Shown here piece by piece: positions 1 through 7,616 of a stretch of DNA of 64,000 nucleotides. Positions within the stretch are counted from its first letter, which is position 1; every line of letters starts with the position of its first letter. The DNA lies in the NCBI GenBank assembly GCA_040384325.1, contig JAZKJL010000002.1, positions 350,621 to 414,620 of the forward strand. The letters run 5' to 3'. The position numbers and the translations under genes were made by a program. Source of the DNA: JACMLX01 sp040384325 (GTDB taxonomy: Bacteria > Gemmatimonadota > Gemmatimonadetes > Gemmatimonadales > Gemmatimonadaceae). Below the pieces are notes generated by a model that saw only the letters and a list, made by a program, of their open reading frames with translations, did no database searches and was not told the origin of the DNA.

Positions 1-135
1 TGCACCTTCGACGAACTGGCCGGCATGGCACTGGATGGCTTTCGCAGCAGCTTTCTTCCCGAGCCTGAGAAGCGTGCGATGGTCACACGGATGGCCACCG
101 AGATCGCGGAGATCCGCGCCGGGGCGCTGGCATGA
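1..135 (+). CDS. add: Adenosine deaminase, C-terminal end (partial)
   Basis: Only the last 44 codons are inside the window; the gene enters from the left edge and stops with TGA at 133-135. The tail reads DELAGMALDGFRSSFLPEPEKRAM in two adjoining pieces, which matches the end of adenosine deaminases, where a Leu-x-x-x-Ala helix is followed by SFLP-x-x-EK. The enzyme hydrolyses adenosine to inosine and ammonia. The stop overlaps the start of the following purine nucleoside phosphorylase by the 4-base ATGA, so the two salvage enzymes are translationally coupled: inosine made here is the substrate of the next enzyme. The catalytic metal-binding residues lie outside the window, so the call rests on the tail and on context. 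An adenine deaminase-like member of the same family is possible. Confidence 0.72.
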   Translation, partial: CTFDELAGMALDGFRSSFLPEPEKRAMVTRMATEIAEIRAGALA

Positions 136-1016
136 GTGAGCATCGCAAGCGGGAGAACGCCATGCCGGATGACGAGGCACAGTTGCAGCGGGACTTCGGC
201 ACCGCCGCCGCCTCGGCAGCCGCCGACGTGGTGCGCACGCTGGCCGGTCGCGAGTTGCCGGAGCCGGTGGCGGCAATCGTACTCGGCTCGGGTCTTGGCG
301 GGCTCGCGGAAAAAATCACCGATGCGGTCCGCATCCCGTTTCATGACATCCCGGGATTTCCGCCAGCGACGGTGGAAGGCCACGCCGGTGCGCTGATCGT
401 GGGGCAGCTGGCCGGTCGCCCCGTGATCTGCCTGGCAGGCCGCTTTCATCTGTACGAGGCGCACCCGGCCGCGGTGGCGGTGTTCCCGGTGCGGGTGGTG
501 CACGCCCTCGGTGCGCGCACGCTGATCGTCTCGAATGCGGCCGGAGGCATCCGTCGCACCTTTACGCCGGGCACGCTGATGCAGATCGACGACCACATCA
601 ACCTGATGAATCGTCATCCACTGGCGGGGCCGTCACAGCCGGGTGAGCCACGCTTCCCCGACATGTCCGCGCCCTACGACAAGGCCCTCGCGGCACAGTT
701 GCAGGCGGTGGCGCGCACGAGCGGTGTGCGGCTCGAGGTCGGCGTGTATTGCGGTCTGCTTGGCCCGACCTACGAGACGCCCGCCGAAGTGCGCATGCTG
801 GAAAAGCTCGGCGCCGACGCGGTGGGCATGAGCACCGTACCGGAGGTAATCACCGCCCGCACGTTGGGCATGCGGTGCGTGGGTGTGAGCCTGATCACCA
901 ACGCCGCCGCCGGCTACACCGCCGCGCTGCTCGACCACGCCGAGGTGCTGCACGAGTCGAAGGAGGCCGCGACGCGGTTCCAGTCACTGATCACCGCGTT
1001 CGTGGCCACCCTCTGA
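132..1016 (+). CDS. Purine nucleoside phosphorylase, trimeric class
   Basis: Cleaves inosine/guanosine with phosphate to the free base and ribose 1-phosphate in cytoplasmic purine salvage. Family motifs are all present: the phosphate-binding LGSGLGG near residue 51, the GHAG loop, GRFHLYE, SNAAGG, the MxxxDHIN segment, GLLGPTYETPAE, and the base-binding GADAVGMSTVPE followed by SLITNAAAGY. This is the 31-kDa trimeric PNP family (PunA/XapA-like), not the hexameric DeoD type. The start at 132 overlaps the preceding adenosine deaminase stop (ATGA). A second ATG at 162 has a better-placed GGGAG upstream and would remove ten residues that are not conserved; either may be used. Length (294 aa) is slightly above the usual 270-290. 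Confidence 0.93.
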   Translation: MSEHRKRENAMPDDEAQLQRDFGTAAASAAADVVRTLAGRELPEPVAAIVLGSGLGGLAEKITDAVRIPFHDIPGFPPATVEGHAGALIVGQLAGRPVICLAGRFHLYEAHPAAVAVFPVRVVHALGARTLIVSNAAGGIRRTFTPGTLMQIDDHINLMNRHPLAGPSQPGEPRFPDMSAPYDKALAAQLQAVARTSGVRLEVGVYCGLLGPTYETPAEVRMLEKLGADAVGMSTVPEVITARTLGMRCVGVSLITNAAAGYTAALLDHAEVLHESKEAATRFQSLITAFVATL

Positions 1017-1025
1017 GCTGACCGG

Positions 1026-1856
1026 CTACTTCGCCCCGGCCGGCTTCGGCGTCTGGGGCAGCGATCGCAGTCGCGCCTTGAACGACTGGAAGGCCGGCGT
1101 GTCGCGTGTCACGCCACGCAGCGACTCCTGCGGCAGTTGCGCGATGGCGCGCCGCGTGGCGGCGATGCGATCCTCCTCCACCGGGTGACTGGCGAGGAAG
1201 CTGGCGCTGCCACCACCGGCCCGGTCACGCTCGGCCAGCATGATCTCGAACATCTCCGGCATGCCGCGCGGGTCGAGCCCGGCGCGCACCAGGTACTTCA
1301 CGCCGTACTGGTCCGCCTCCGCCTCGTCGCTACGACTGAACTTGGCCATGATCGCCGTCGCGCCGAGGTTCAGCAGGTCACCGCCACCGTTCTGGCAGAA
1401 GCTGGGTTGCAGGATGCAGGCGAGCGTGGCACCGATGCCCACCTTCTGTCCCTTCTCCATCTGCTGCACCGAATGGCGCTGCGTCACGTGCGCGATCTCG
1501 TGACCGACCACGCCCGCCAGCTGTGACAGCGTCTGGGCGCGGAGGATGAGGCCCTTGTTGACGTAGATGTAGCCACCGGGCACCGCGAAGGCGTTGATCT
1601 CGGGATCGTCCACGATCGAGAAGCGCCAGTTGCGGCCCTGGTCGTCCACCAGCACCGCCAGCGAGTCACCGAGGCGGTTCATGTATGCGTTCACTTCCGG
1701 GTCGGGCACGATCGGAAGCTGCGCGTTAATCTGCTGCGCATAGTTCATCCCCATCTCCGCTTCCTGCTGCGGCGAGATGCGCGCGCATCCCACCGCCGTG
1801 ATGGCGAAGGTGGCGGTGGCAGCGATGGTGAGCCGTGCGGTGTGTGTGGTGCTCAT
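1026..1856 (-). CDS. M48 family zinc metalloprotease lipoprotein
   Basis: A predicted periplasmic or outer-membrane-anchored zinc protease of the M48 family (BepA/LoiP/YcaL-like), which in Gram-negative bacteria degrade or chaperone misfolded envelope proteins. The N-terminus has a signal peptide ending in a lipobox (TAVGC, Cys24). The catalytic HEIAH is at residues 119-123, preceded by the family-typical FAVPGGYIYVNKGL segment, and the third zinc ligand is the Glu in SDEAEADQYG about 60 residues later. The 276-aa length fits the single-domain members without TPR repeats. The C-terminal SHPVEEDRI matches the family's conserved SHP-x-x-x-RI motif. It is divergently transcribed from the methyltransferase gene, with only 36 bp between the two starts. 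Confidence 0.9.
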   Translation of the reverse strand: MSTTHTARLTIAATATFAITAVGCARISPQQEAEMGMNYAQQINAQLPIVPDPEVNAYMNRLGDSLAVLVDDQGRNWRFSIVDDPEINAFAVPGGYIYVNKGLILRAQTLSQLAGVVGHEIAHVTQRHSVQQMEKGQKVGIGATLACILQPSFCQNGGGDLLNLGATAIMAKFSRSDEAEADQYGVKYLVRAGLDPRGMPEMFEIMLAERDRAGGGSASFLASHPVEEDRIAATRRAIAQLPQESLRGVTRDTPAFQSFKARLRSLPQTPKPAGAK

Positions 1857-1892
1857 TGCGACAATCCCGTTGGACCGACTGAGGGGTCATTC

Positions 1893-2645
1893 GTGAGTTT
1901 GCTGACCGTAGCCCGTGACTTGCAGCGTCGCAAGGCGAGGGAACGAAGCGGGCGGTTCGTGGCGGAAGGTGTGCGCACGGTGGAGGAACTGCTGCGAAGC
2001 GGCCTCGCAGTGGAGGGTCTCCTCGTCAGCGAACCGGCACGGCAGCAAACACGGGTGACGGCGTTGCTCGCCGACGCCGAGGCACGTGGCCTGGCGATCA
2101 CCATGGTGAGCGAGCGGGACTTCGACTCCGCCGCCGGCACCGATGCACCACAGGGCGTGCTGGCCGTTGCCTCCACACCGTCCTGGTCACTGCAGGCATT
2201 GCCTGCCGGACCACTCCGGCTCCTCGTGCTCGACGCCCTGCAGGATCCAGGCAATGTCGGCACCATCCTTCGCACGGCGGCAGCGTTCGACGTCTCGGCC
2301 ACCATCGCGCTGCCGGGAACTGTTGACCTTTGGAACGCCAAGGTCGTCCGTAGCGCGATGGGCAGCCACTTCGTCCACCCCACAGTCTCCAGTACCGCTG
2401 ATGTGCTGGCGCCGTTCCTTCGGGAGCGAGGTATCGCCCTTTGGGGCGCGGATGCGGCCGGGATCCCGATCCCGGAACTCCGCGTGCCCGCCCAGTGGGC
2501 GCTGGCGGTGGGGAACGAGGGGGCAGGCCTGTCGCCCGCGACGCAGCCGATGGTCACCACGACCGTGGCGCTGCCGATCAGCCCGGCCGTCGAGTCACTG
2601 AACGTGGCCGTGGCGACCGGCATCCTCCTGTTCGCCCTCCGCTGA
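1893..2645 (+). CDS. TrmH/SpoU family RNA 2'-O-methyltransferase
   Basis: Predicted SAM-dependent 2'-O-ribose methyltransferase acting on tRNA or rRNA. The N-terminal ~80 residues form a SpoU substrate-binding domain (the RFVAEGVRTVEELL segment). The C-terminal SPOUT knot domain has the three motifs: LQDPGNVGTILRTA (motif 1), ALAVGNEGAGL (motif 2) and PISPAVESLNVAVATGILL (motif 3). The GTG at 1893 is chosen because GAGGGG lies seven bases upstream and the protein then begins where relatives begin; the frame stays open further upstream to an ATG at 1842, which would overlap the divergent protease gene and add 17 unconserved residues. The exact RNA target cannot be told from sequence. Confidence 0.9.
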   Translation: MSLLTVARDLQRRKARERSGRFVAEGVRTVEELLRSGLAVEGLLVSEPARQQTRVTALLADAEARGLAITMVSERDFDSAAGTDAPQGVLAVASTPSWSLQALPAGPLRLLVLDALQDPGNVGTILRTAAAFDVSATIALPGTVDLWNAKVVRSAMGSHFVHPTVSSTADVLAPFLRERGIALWGADAAGIPIPELRVPAQWALAVGNEGAGLSPATQPMVTTTVALPISPAVESLNVAVATGILLFALR

Positions 2646-2649
2646 CACC

Positions 2650-3489
2650 GTGGACGTCTCCGTCGTCGCCATCCTCGCCTTCGCGCTGCTCGGAGCCTGC
2701 TTCGGGTCGTTCCTGAACGTGTGCGTGTCCCGCTGGCCCGCCGGACTTTCGGTGGTGCGGCCCGCCAGCCGCTGCCCCAAGTGCGAGCGCGAAATCCGGT
2801 GGCACGAGAACGTCCCCGTGCTCGGCTGGATGCGGCTTCGCGGGCGCTGCGCCGGCTGCGCGCTGCCGATCTCGATCGAGTATCCGCTGGTCGAACTCGG
2901 CGTCGCGCTGCTGTGGGCCGGTGCCGCCTATCTCGGCGGCGGTGGACTCGACTCGGTGCGCCTCGCGACCTTCGCCACCGTCATGCTCGGCATCACGCTC
3001 ACCGACGCCAAGCACTACGTGATTCCCGACGGCTTCACCGTGTTCGGGTTCCTCTTCGTGCTGGTCACCAGCGTGGTGGCGTTCTTCAACGGTGGCAGCG
3101 ACACCTGGTTCGCTGCACCGATCGACGCCTTCTATGGCGCCTGCGCGGGAGCCGGCTTCATCGCCATCATCGGCTGGCTCGGCGAGGTGGCCCTGAAGAA
3201 GGAGGCGATGGGTTTCGGCGACGCGACACTGATGGCCGTCGTCGGTGCTGCACTCGGCCCCGTGCGCGCGATCATCACCGTGTTCGTCGCGGCAGCCCTC
3301 GGCGCCGGTGCCTTCCTGCTGGTGGTGTACCCGATCGCGTATGCCCGGGCGCGCAGCGCCGGTCGCGAGTTCGAGCCGCCGCTGGTGCCGTTCGGGGTGT
3401 TCCTCGCACCGGCAGCGGTGGCGATGCTGCTGGCGGGGCGGCCCCTGCTCGACTGGGGTAGTACGTTGCTCGGCGTACCGCTGCGCTGA
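2650..3489 (+). CDS. Prepilin peptidase / N-methyltransferase (A24A)
   Basis: Inner-membrane aspartic protease that cleaves type IV prepilin or type II pseudopilin leaders and N-methylates the new N-terminus. The first 50 residues carry the FGSFLNVCVSRWP segment typical of the bifunctional PilD/GspO type. They are followed by the cytoplasmic methyltransferase-domain zinc site made of two CxxC pairs (CPKC and CAGC), then several membrane helices. The catalytic aspartates are in LTDAKHYVIPD and in the GxGD motif (GFGDATLM). It starts with GTG at 2650, four bases after the methyltransferase stop, suggesting cotranscription. No pilin or secretion genes are nearby, so its client system lies elsewhere in the genome. 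Confidence 0.93.
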   Translation: MDVSVVAILAFALLGACFGSFLNVCVSRWPAGLSVVRPASRCPKCEREIRWHENVPVLGWMRLRGRCAGCALPISIEYPLVELGVALLWAGAAYLGGGGLDSVRLATFATVMLGITLTDAKHYVIPDGFTVFGFLFVLVTSVVAFFNGGSDTWFAAPIDAFYGACAGAGFIAIIGWLGEVALKKEAMGFGDATLMAVVGAALGPVRAIITVFVAAALGAGAFLLVVYPIAYARARSAGREFEPPLVPFGVFLAPAAVAMLLAGRPLLDWGSTLLGVPLR

Positions 3490-3521
3490 GCCGCGCGCCC
3501 TCGCCCTACAGCCCTGGAATC

Positions 3522-4751
3522 GTGCGTCGAACCGTCCTGCTGTCCTGCCTCGTGCTGGCCCTCGCGGCCTGCGACCGCAAGCCACTGCCCAAGGCCGGTG
3601 ACCTGCAGGGTGAAGTCACCGCGCTGGTGCCGAAGGTCGAGGAAGCCGCCGGGCTGAAGTTCAAGAAGGCGCCGACGGTGGCCACGCAATCCTCGGAACA
3701 GGTGCAGGCGTTCCTGATCGCGCAGTTCGAGCGCCCCGAAGTGCGGACCGACCTCCAGGCCAAGATCGGCGTCTGGAAGCGGCTCGGCGTCGTGCCCGAT
3801 TCGGTCGACGTGATCGGCCTGCTGACGCGCCTGCTCACCGAGCAGGTGGTCGGCTACTACGACCCGAAGCGGAAGACGCTGTTCGTGGTCGAGGGTCGCG
3901 CCGGCGTGGAACGTGAGACGGTGATCCGCCACGAACTCACGCACGCGCTGCAGGATCAGTACGTGAACCTCGACTCGATCCAGAACCTGCAGGGCGACGA
4001 CGACCGTGTGGAGGCGGCGCAGGCGGTGTTCGAAGGGCATGCGACGGTGATCATGATCGGCAACGCGGCTCGCACCATCGCGTGGGACAAGGCGCGCGAA
4101 GGGATCCGCGATGCCCGCGCCGCCAACCCGGTGTTCAGTGCGGCGCCCGGTTTCCTCGCCGAAGGCCTGCTGTTCCCATATCTCGGTGGCGCCGAGTTCG
4201 TGCGGACCGCGATGGGCGACGGCGTGACCAGTGCGCAGTTGCTCTCGGAACTGCCGACCAGCACCTCACAGGTGTTGCATCGCGAAAAGTGGGGGCCGCG
4301 CGGCAACGCTGCCGACCTGGTGCGCATCACCGCACCTGCGGGTCTCAACATCAGCTACCAGAACAGCTTCGGCGAGTTCGAGACCCGGCTGGCGCTGGCC
4401 GAGTTGCTGGGCGAGGTGGGTCCAGCCGCCGCAGCGGCACGTGGCCATGACGGCGACCGGTTCGCGGTGCTGTCGACGCCGCAGGGCGAAGGGCTGGCGT
4501 GGGTCACCGCGTGGGACACGCCGCTGGACGCGGAGGAGTTCGCCGAGACGATGGCCGCCGCAAGTGCCAGACGCTACGGGGGTGCGGTGCAGTCGGTCAG
4601 CGGCCGCCGCGAAGTGAGCGCCGCCGGCCGGCGCGTCACGCTGCGCACCGACAAGGTCGGCGCACGCGACGTGGTGATCTTCGAGGACCTGCCGGCCGCC
4701 GCGAAGTCGCCTGCCCTCACCGCCGCTGCGATCACCGTCGGCCCGCGCTGA
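3522..4751 (+). CDS. Predicted HEXXH metallopeptidase-like lipoprotein
   Basis: A 409-aa exported protein of no family I can name. It starts with GTG at 3522 and has a short signal peptide with a lipobox (LALAAC, Cys17). A zinc-protease core is visible: HELTH at residues 137-141 inside the context VIRHELTHALQDQY, followed 30 residues later by VFEGHA (Glu171), a good candidate for the third ligand as in gluzincins. The region before the HEXXH (GYYDPKRKTLFVV) resembles the edge strand found ahead of such motifs. The rest is alpha/beta with no repeats or membrane segments. It follows the prepilin peptidase by 32 bp. Inference: envelope-located protease or pseudo-protease; activity and substrate unknown. 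Confidence 0.7.
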   Translation: MRRTVLLSCLVLALAACDRKPLPKAGDLQGEVTALVPKVEEAAGLKFKKAPTVATQSSEQVQAFLIAQFERPEVRTDLQAKIGVWKRLGVVPDSVDVIGLLTRLLTEQVVGYYDPKRKTLFVVEGRAGVERETVIRHELTHALQDQYVNLDSIQNLQGDDDRVEAAQAVFEGHATVIMIGNAARTIAWDKAREGIRDARAANPVFSAAPGFLAEGLLFPYLGGAEFVRTAMGDGVTSAQLLSELPTSTSQVLHREKWGPRGNAADLVRITAPAGLNISYQNSFGEFETRLALAELLGEVGPAAAAARGHDGDRFAVLSTPQGEGLAWVTAWDTPLDAEEFAETMAAASARRYGGAVQSVSGRREVSAAGRRVTLRTDKVGARDVVIFEDLPAAAKSPALTAAAITVGPR

Positions 4752-4921
4752 CGGCGGCCGCTGCACGCCGGGTCGAGCGCCGTCCGTAATCCAGCGGTGG
4801 CGTCCAGTGGATTTCGGGGCACATTCCGATGCACGGATGCGGTGCCGGCCACGGCTGGCGCCGGTCCTTTCATTGCAGCCGGAGCCCCCGGGACCGTGGG
4901 CGATCCTCCATCTTTCTGTGC

Positions 4922-5890
4922 ATGACTGCTCCATCCAACGAACTGCTGGCCAAGGTCGAAGTCCTGGCGGATCTCGAGTCGCTGGTCGATGACCTCATGG
5001 TCGCACACGAGGCCAAGCGCGTCCTCTGGTTCCCGAGCGAGTTGCTCGCCCCGGAACCGGGCACGGACCCTGACCACTACCTGAAGCAGCTGCGCGAACG
5101 CAGCGAAGGCATCTCGACGCCGGCGCGTGTCGCCCTCGCACTCAACCTGCTGACCGAGGAAGGGTTGCCGCACTTCCATCGCCTGCTGGCGGTGTACCTC
5201 GGCAACGAGTCGTTCTGGCACAAGTGGACCAACCTCTGGACTGCCGAGGAGGACCGTCACGGTGCCGTGCTGCACGACTACATGCACGACAGCCGCATCC
5301 TCGACAACCCGGTGCTGGAGCGCATGCAGTTCGAGTACCTGAAGGCAGGCTTCGCGCCGGCCTGGGATCGCGATCCGTATCGCGTGTTCGTCTACACCTC
5401 GCTGCAGGAGCGCGCCACGCAGGTGAGCCACGCCAACACCGGCAAGCTGGCCAGCACGCACGAGCCGCTGATCGGGGAGGTGCTGTCGAACGTCGCCAAG
5501 GAGGAAGCGCGCCACTACACGTTCTATCGCGCGATCTTCAAGGCGGTGCTGGAGCGTGACCCGAACCAGGCGATGCTGTCGGCGGCTGAGATCATGCCTT
5601 CGATCGAGATGCCCGGGGTGGCGATGCCGCACTTCCGCGACATGGCCGACGTGGTGCGTCGCGCCGGCATCTACGGCCCGCGCGACTACCTCAGGATCGT
5701 CGAGGAGTTGATCCGCTTCTGGGCCATCGAGGCGGTGACTGGCCTGGACGAGATGGGCCGCAAGGCGCAGGAGAAGATCATGCAGGTGCCGGCGCGCCTG
5801 CTGCGCGTGGCCGACATGATGGAGACCCGCAGCCGCGCCAAGACGTTCTCGTTCGACGTCGCGTTCGCCCGCGAATTCGCGATGGATTGA
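4922..5890 (+). CDS. Acyl-ACP desaturase (soluble diiron, plant-type)
   Basis: Soluble diiron desaturase that introduces a cis double bond into acyl chains carried on acyl carrier protein. The two iron-binding helices carry the family signature: EEDRHG (Glu110, His113) and EEARH (Glu195, His198), corresponding to the E-x-N-R-H-G and D-E-x-R-H motifs of plant stearoyl-ACP desaturase and mycobacterial DesA. Additional carboxylate ligands are expected from the flanking helices. Start ATG at 4922 is chosen because the 31 codons upstream in the open frame are low-complexity and outside the family alignment; length is then 322 aa, near the family norm. The double-bond position cannot be predicted. 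A strong hairpin follows the stop at 5909-5949. Confidence 0.88.
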   Translation: MTAPSNELLAKVEVLADLESLVDDLMVAHEAKRVLWFPSELLAPEPGTDPDHYLKQLRERSEGISTPARVALALNLLTEEGLPHFHRLLAVYLGNESFWHKWTNLWTAEEDRHGAVLHDYMHDSRILDNPVLERMQFEYLKAGFAPAWDRDPYRVFVYTSLQERATQVSHANTGKLASTHEPLIGEVLSNVAKEEARHYTFYRAIFKAVLERDPNQAMLSAAEIMPSIEMPGVAMPHFRDMADVVRRAGIYGPRDYLRIVEELIRFWAIEAVTGLDEMGRKAQEKIMQVPARLLRVADMMETRSRAKTFSFDVAFAREFAMD

Positions 5891-5908
5891 GTTCGCAGGA
5901 CGTGCAGT

Positions 5909-5949
5909 GACGACGCGCGCGATGGCCCGAGGCCGTCGCGCGCGTCGTC
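5909..5949. terminator. Long hairpin terminator between convergent genes
   Basis: A 14-bp perfect stem (5909-5922 with 5936-5949) continues inward through a T-G wobble and a GGCC/GGCC stem to a 3-base loop, about 19 bp in all. It sits between the stops of two convergent genes (desaturase on plus, DUF445 on minus). The T-tract is weak (GTTACAC), so it could be Rho-assisted or protect 3' ends. Confidence 0.7.
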
Positions 5950-5974
5950 GTTACACCCACTCGCATGACGCCGA

Positions 5975-7534
5975 TCACGGCAGCGCGCGGATCGCCTGCG
6001 AGATGAAGAACGTGCCGACGCCGATGAACGCGCCGAGCACGAAGCCGAACTTGATGATCAGGTTCAGCTCACGCTGCGTCACGCCGCGCACGATCTCCTC
6101 CACGCGCTCGGTGCTGAACTCGTTCACCTTGCGTTCGATCAGCGCCGGCACGTCGAACTTCTGCACTAGCGACGGCAGCGAGGTCACGATCCAGTCCCAG
6201 ATGGCCGGCGCCAGCACCGCCGCCAGCCGTTCGTTGGCGTGCGCCGGCAGCCAGCGCGCCGGCCGTCCGATCGGCGCGTCGAGTGCCTTCTGCACCACCC
6301 GCGCGGCGGTGTCGCGCACGAACTGCTGCGTGGCCTCGCCGCGCAGCCCCTCCAGCACCCAGCCGGCGATCGTCTCGTCGCTGACACCGGCCAGCAGGTC
6401 GTCGAGCCGGCGATGTGCCATGCCCTCGAACGCCGCCTCGATCTTGTCGGCCACGAACGCCTGCGTGGACTCGGCGCGCAACAGGCGCAGCGCGCCATTC
6501 GACAGGCCCGCCGAGAGGGCGGTGACGCGATCGGCGTCGGGTGCGCCGACGATGTCCTTCAGCGGCTTCCGCAGCAACGACTCCACGCCGTCGCGCACCG
6601 CGCGCGTGACCTGCTCGCGGATCGCCGGCTCGCGCAGCAACGACGACAACTCGTCCACACCCTCGCCACCGAGGGCGTCGAGCGCCTTCTCCAGCGCGCG
6701 CTCGGTGACCAGGAAGCGCGCCAGCACCCGTTCGTGGAACCGCAGCTCGGTGACGAACCGCGACATCAGGCCCTGCAGCGTGCGCTTCACGCGCTCACGG
6801 CTTTCACCCTGCGACAGCCACACGCCCAGCTTGTCCACCGCCACCGGGATGTAGGCATCCACGGCCTTGTCGAGCATCGCACTCAGTTCGGCCGGCATCG
6901 TCTTCAGCAGCGGCTCGTCGCGGGTGAGCAACGATTCCGCCTGCGCGCGCACACTGCCGGCCACCGCCGAGGCGACCGTGTCGCTGTGCGAGAGCGTCAT
7001 CGCCAGCGACCGACCCTGTTCCATCAGCGCCGCCCGCCGCGCGGCCGGAAGCACATCGGACAGAGTCTGGTCGCCGATCGCATCGCGCAGGCGCGCCACG
7101 AACGCGATCACCGTCGGCCGCGCCTCCTCGCTCTCGGCCCACGTCTCGACGCGTTCCGCCACCGTCGCCGCCACCGCCTGCAGCGCCGATTCCAGCTCGG
7201 CGCTCATCGAGTCCGGCACCAGGCTGCGCAGCGATCCGCGCTCGGTCTCGAGCAGCGACTGCACCACGCTCGCCACGCGCTCGTTGAACGCGTCGCGGAT
7301 GCCGCCGTGCGTCAGCTCCTTCAGCATGTCGTCGGGCGTGAGCAGCTTCTCGCCCACCACCTTGCCGATGCTCGACGCCAGCCGTGCCTTGTTCTTCGGG
7401 ATCGCACCCTGCACACCCATGAAGGGCTTGTGCGGGTTGAAGAGCATCCACACGGCCACGGTGTCGGTGAGCCCACCGGCCAGGCTGTGGAGCACGATGT
7501 TGAGCGCGAACTCGCGCCAGAGATGAGGTTCCAT
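5975..7534 (-). CDS. DUF445 family membrane protein
   Basis: A 519-aa protein of the DUF445 (YheB/YjiN-like) family, function not established. The conserved N-terminus is recognisable: an amphipathic/membrane segment followed by GGLTDTVAVWMLF and then PFMGVQGAIPKNKARLA, the family hallmark where a G-x-x-T-N/D-x-x-A-x-x-x-LF motif precedes the IPKN/RK motif. The middle 400 residues are charged, helical and probably elongated, with many repeated Asp/Glu-Arg patterns. A second membrane helix (LIIKFGFVLGAFIGVGTFFI) ends the protein. It is convergent with the desaturase and lies upstream of nothing co-oriented except lon, 82 bp further along the minus strand. Confidence 0.82.
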   Translation of the reverse strand: MEPHLWREFALNIVLHSLAGGLTDTVAVWMLFNPHKPFMGVQGAIPKNKARLASSIGKVVGEKLLTPDDMLKELTHGGIRDAFNERVASVVQSLLETERGSLRSLVPDSMSAELESALQAVAATVAERVETWAESEEARPTVIAFVARLRDAIGDQTLSDVLPAARRAALMEQGRSLAMTLSHSDTVASAVAGSVRAQAESLLTRDEPLLKTMPAELSAMLDKAVDAYIPVAVDKLGVWLSQGESRERVKRTLQGLMSRFVTELRFHERVLARFLVTERALEKALDALGGEGVDELSSLLREPAIREQVTRAVRDGVESLLRKPLKDIVGAPDADRVTALSAGLSNGALRLLRAESTQAFVADKIEAAFEGMAHRRLDDLLAGVSDETIAGWVLEGLRGEATQQFVRDTAARVVQKALDAPIGRPARWLPAHANERLAAVLAPAIWDWIVTSLPSLVQKFDVPALIERKVNEFSTERVEEIVRGVTQRELNLIIKFGFVLGAFIGVGTFFISQAIRALP

Positions 7535-7553
7535 GCTACCGGATTCTACGCAC

Positions 7554-7584
7554 GACGCGCCGCATGTGTGTCATGCGGCGCGTC
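7554..7584 (-). terminator. Perfect 13-bp hairpin downstream of the DUF445 start and lon start region boundary
   Basis: A 13-bp perfect stem (7554-7566 with 7572-7584) with a 5-base loop lies in the 82-bp gap between lon (stop at 7617, minus strand) and the next minus-strand gene. Placed 33 bases after the lon stop, it probably ends or stabilises the lon transcript. No clear T-run follows. Confidence 0.45.
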
Positions 7585-7616
7585 TCGGTGCGTCAAATGT
7601 CAGCGGGCCGGCGGCG

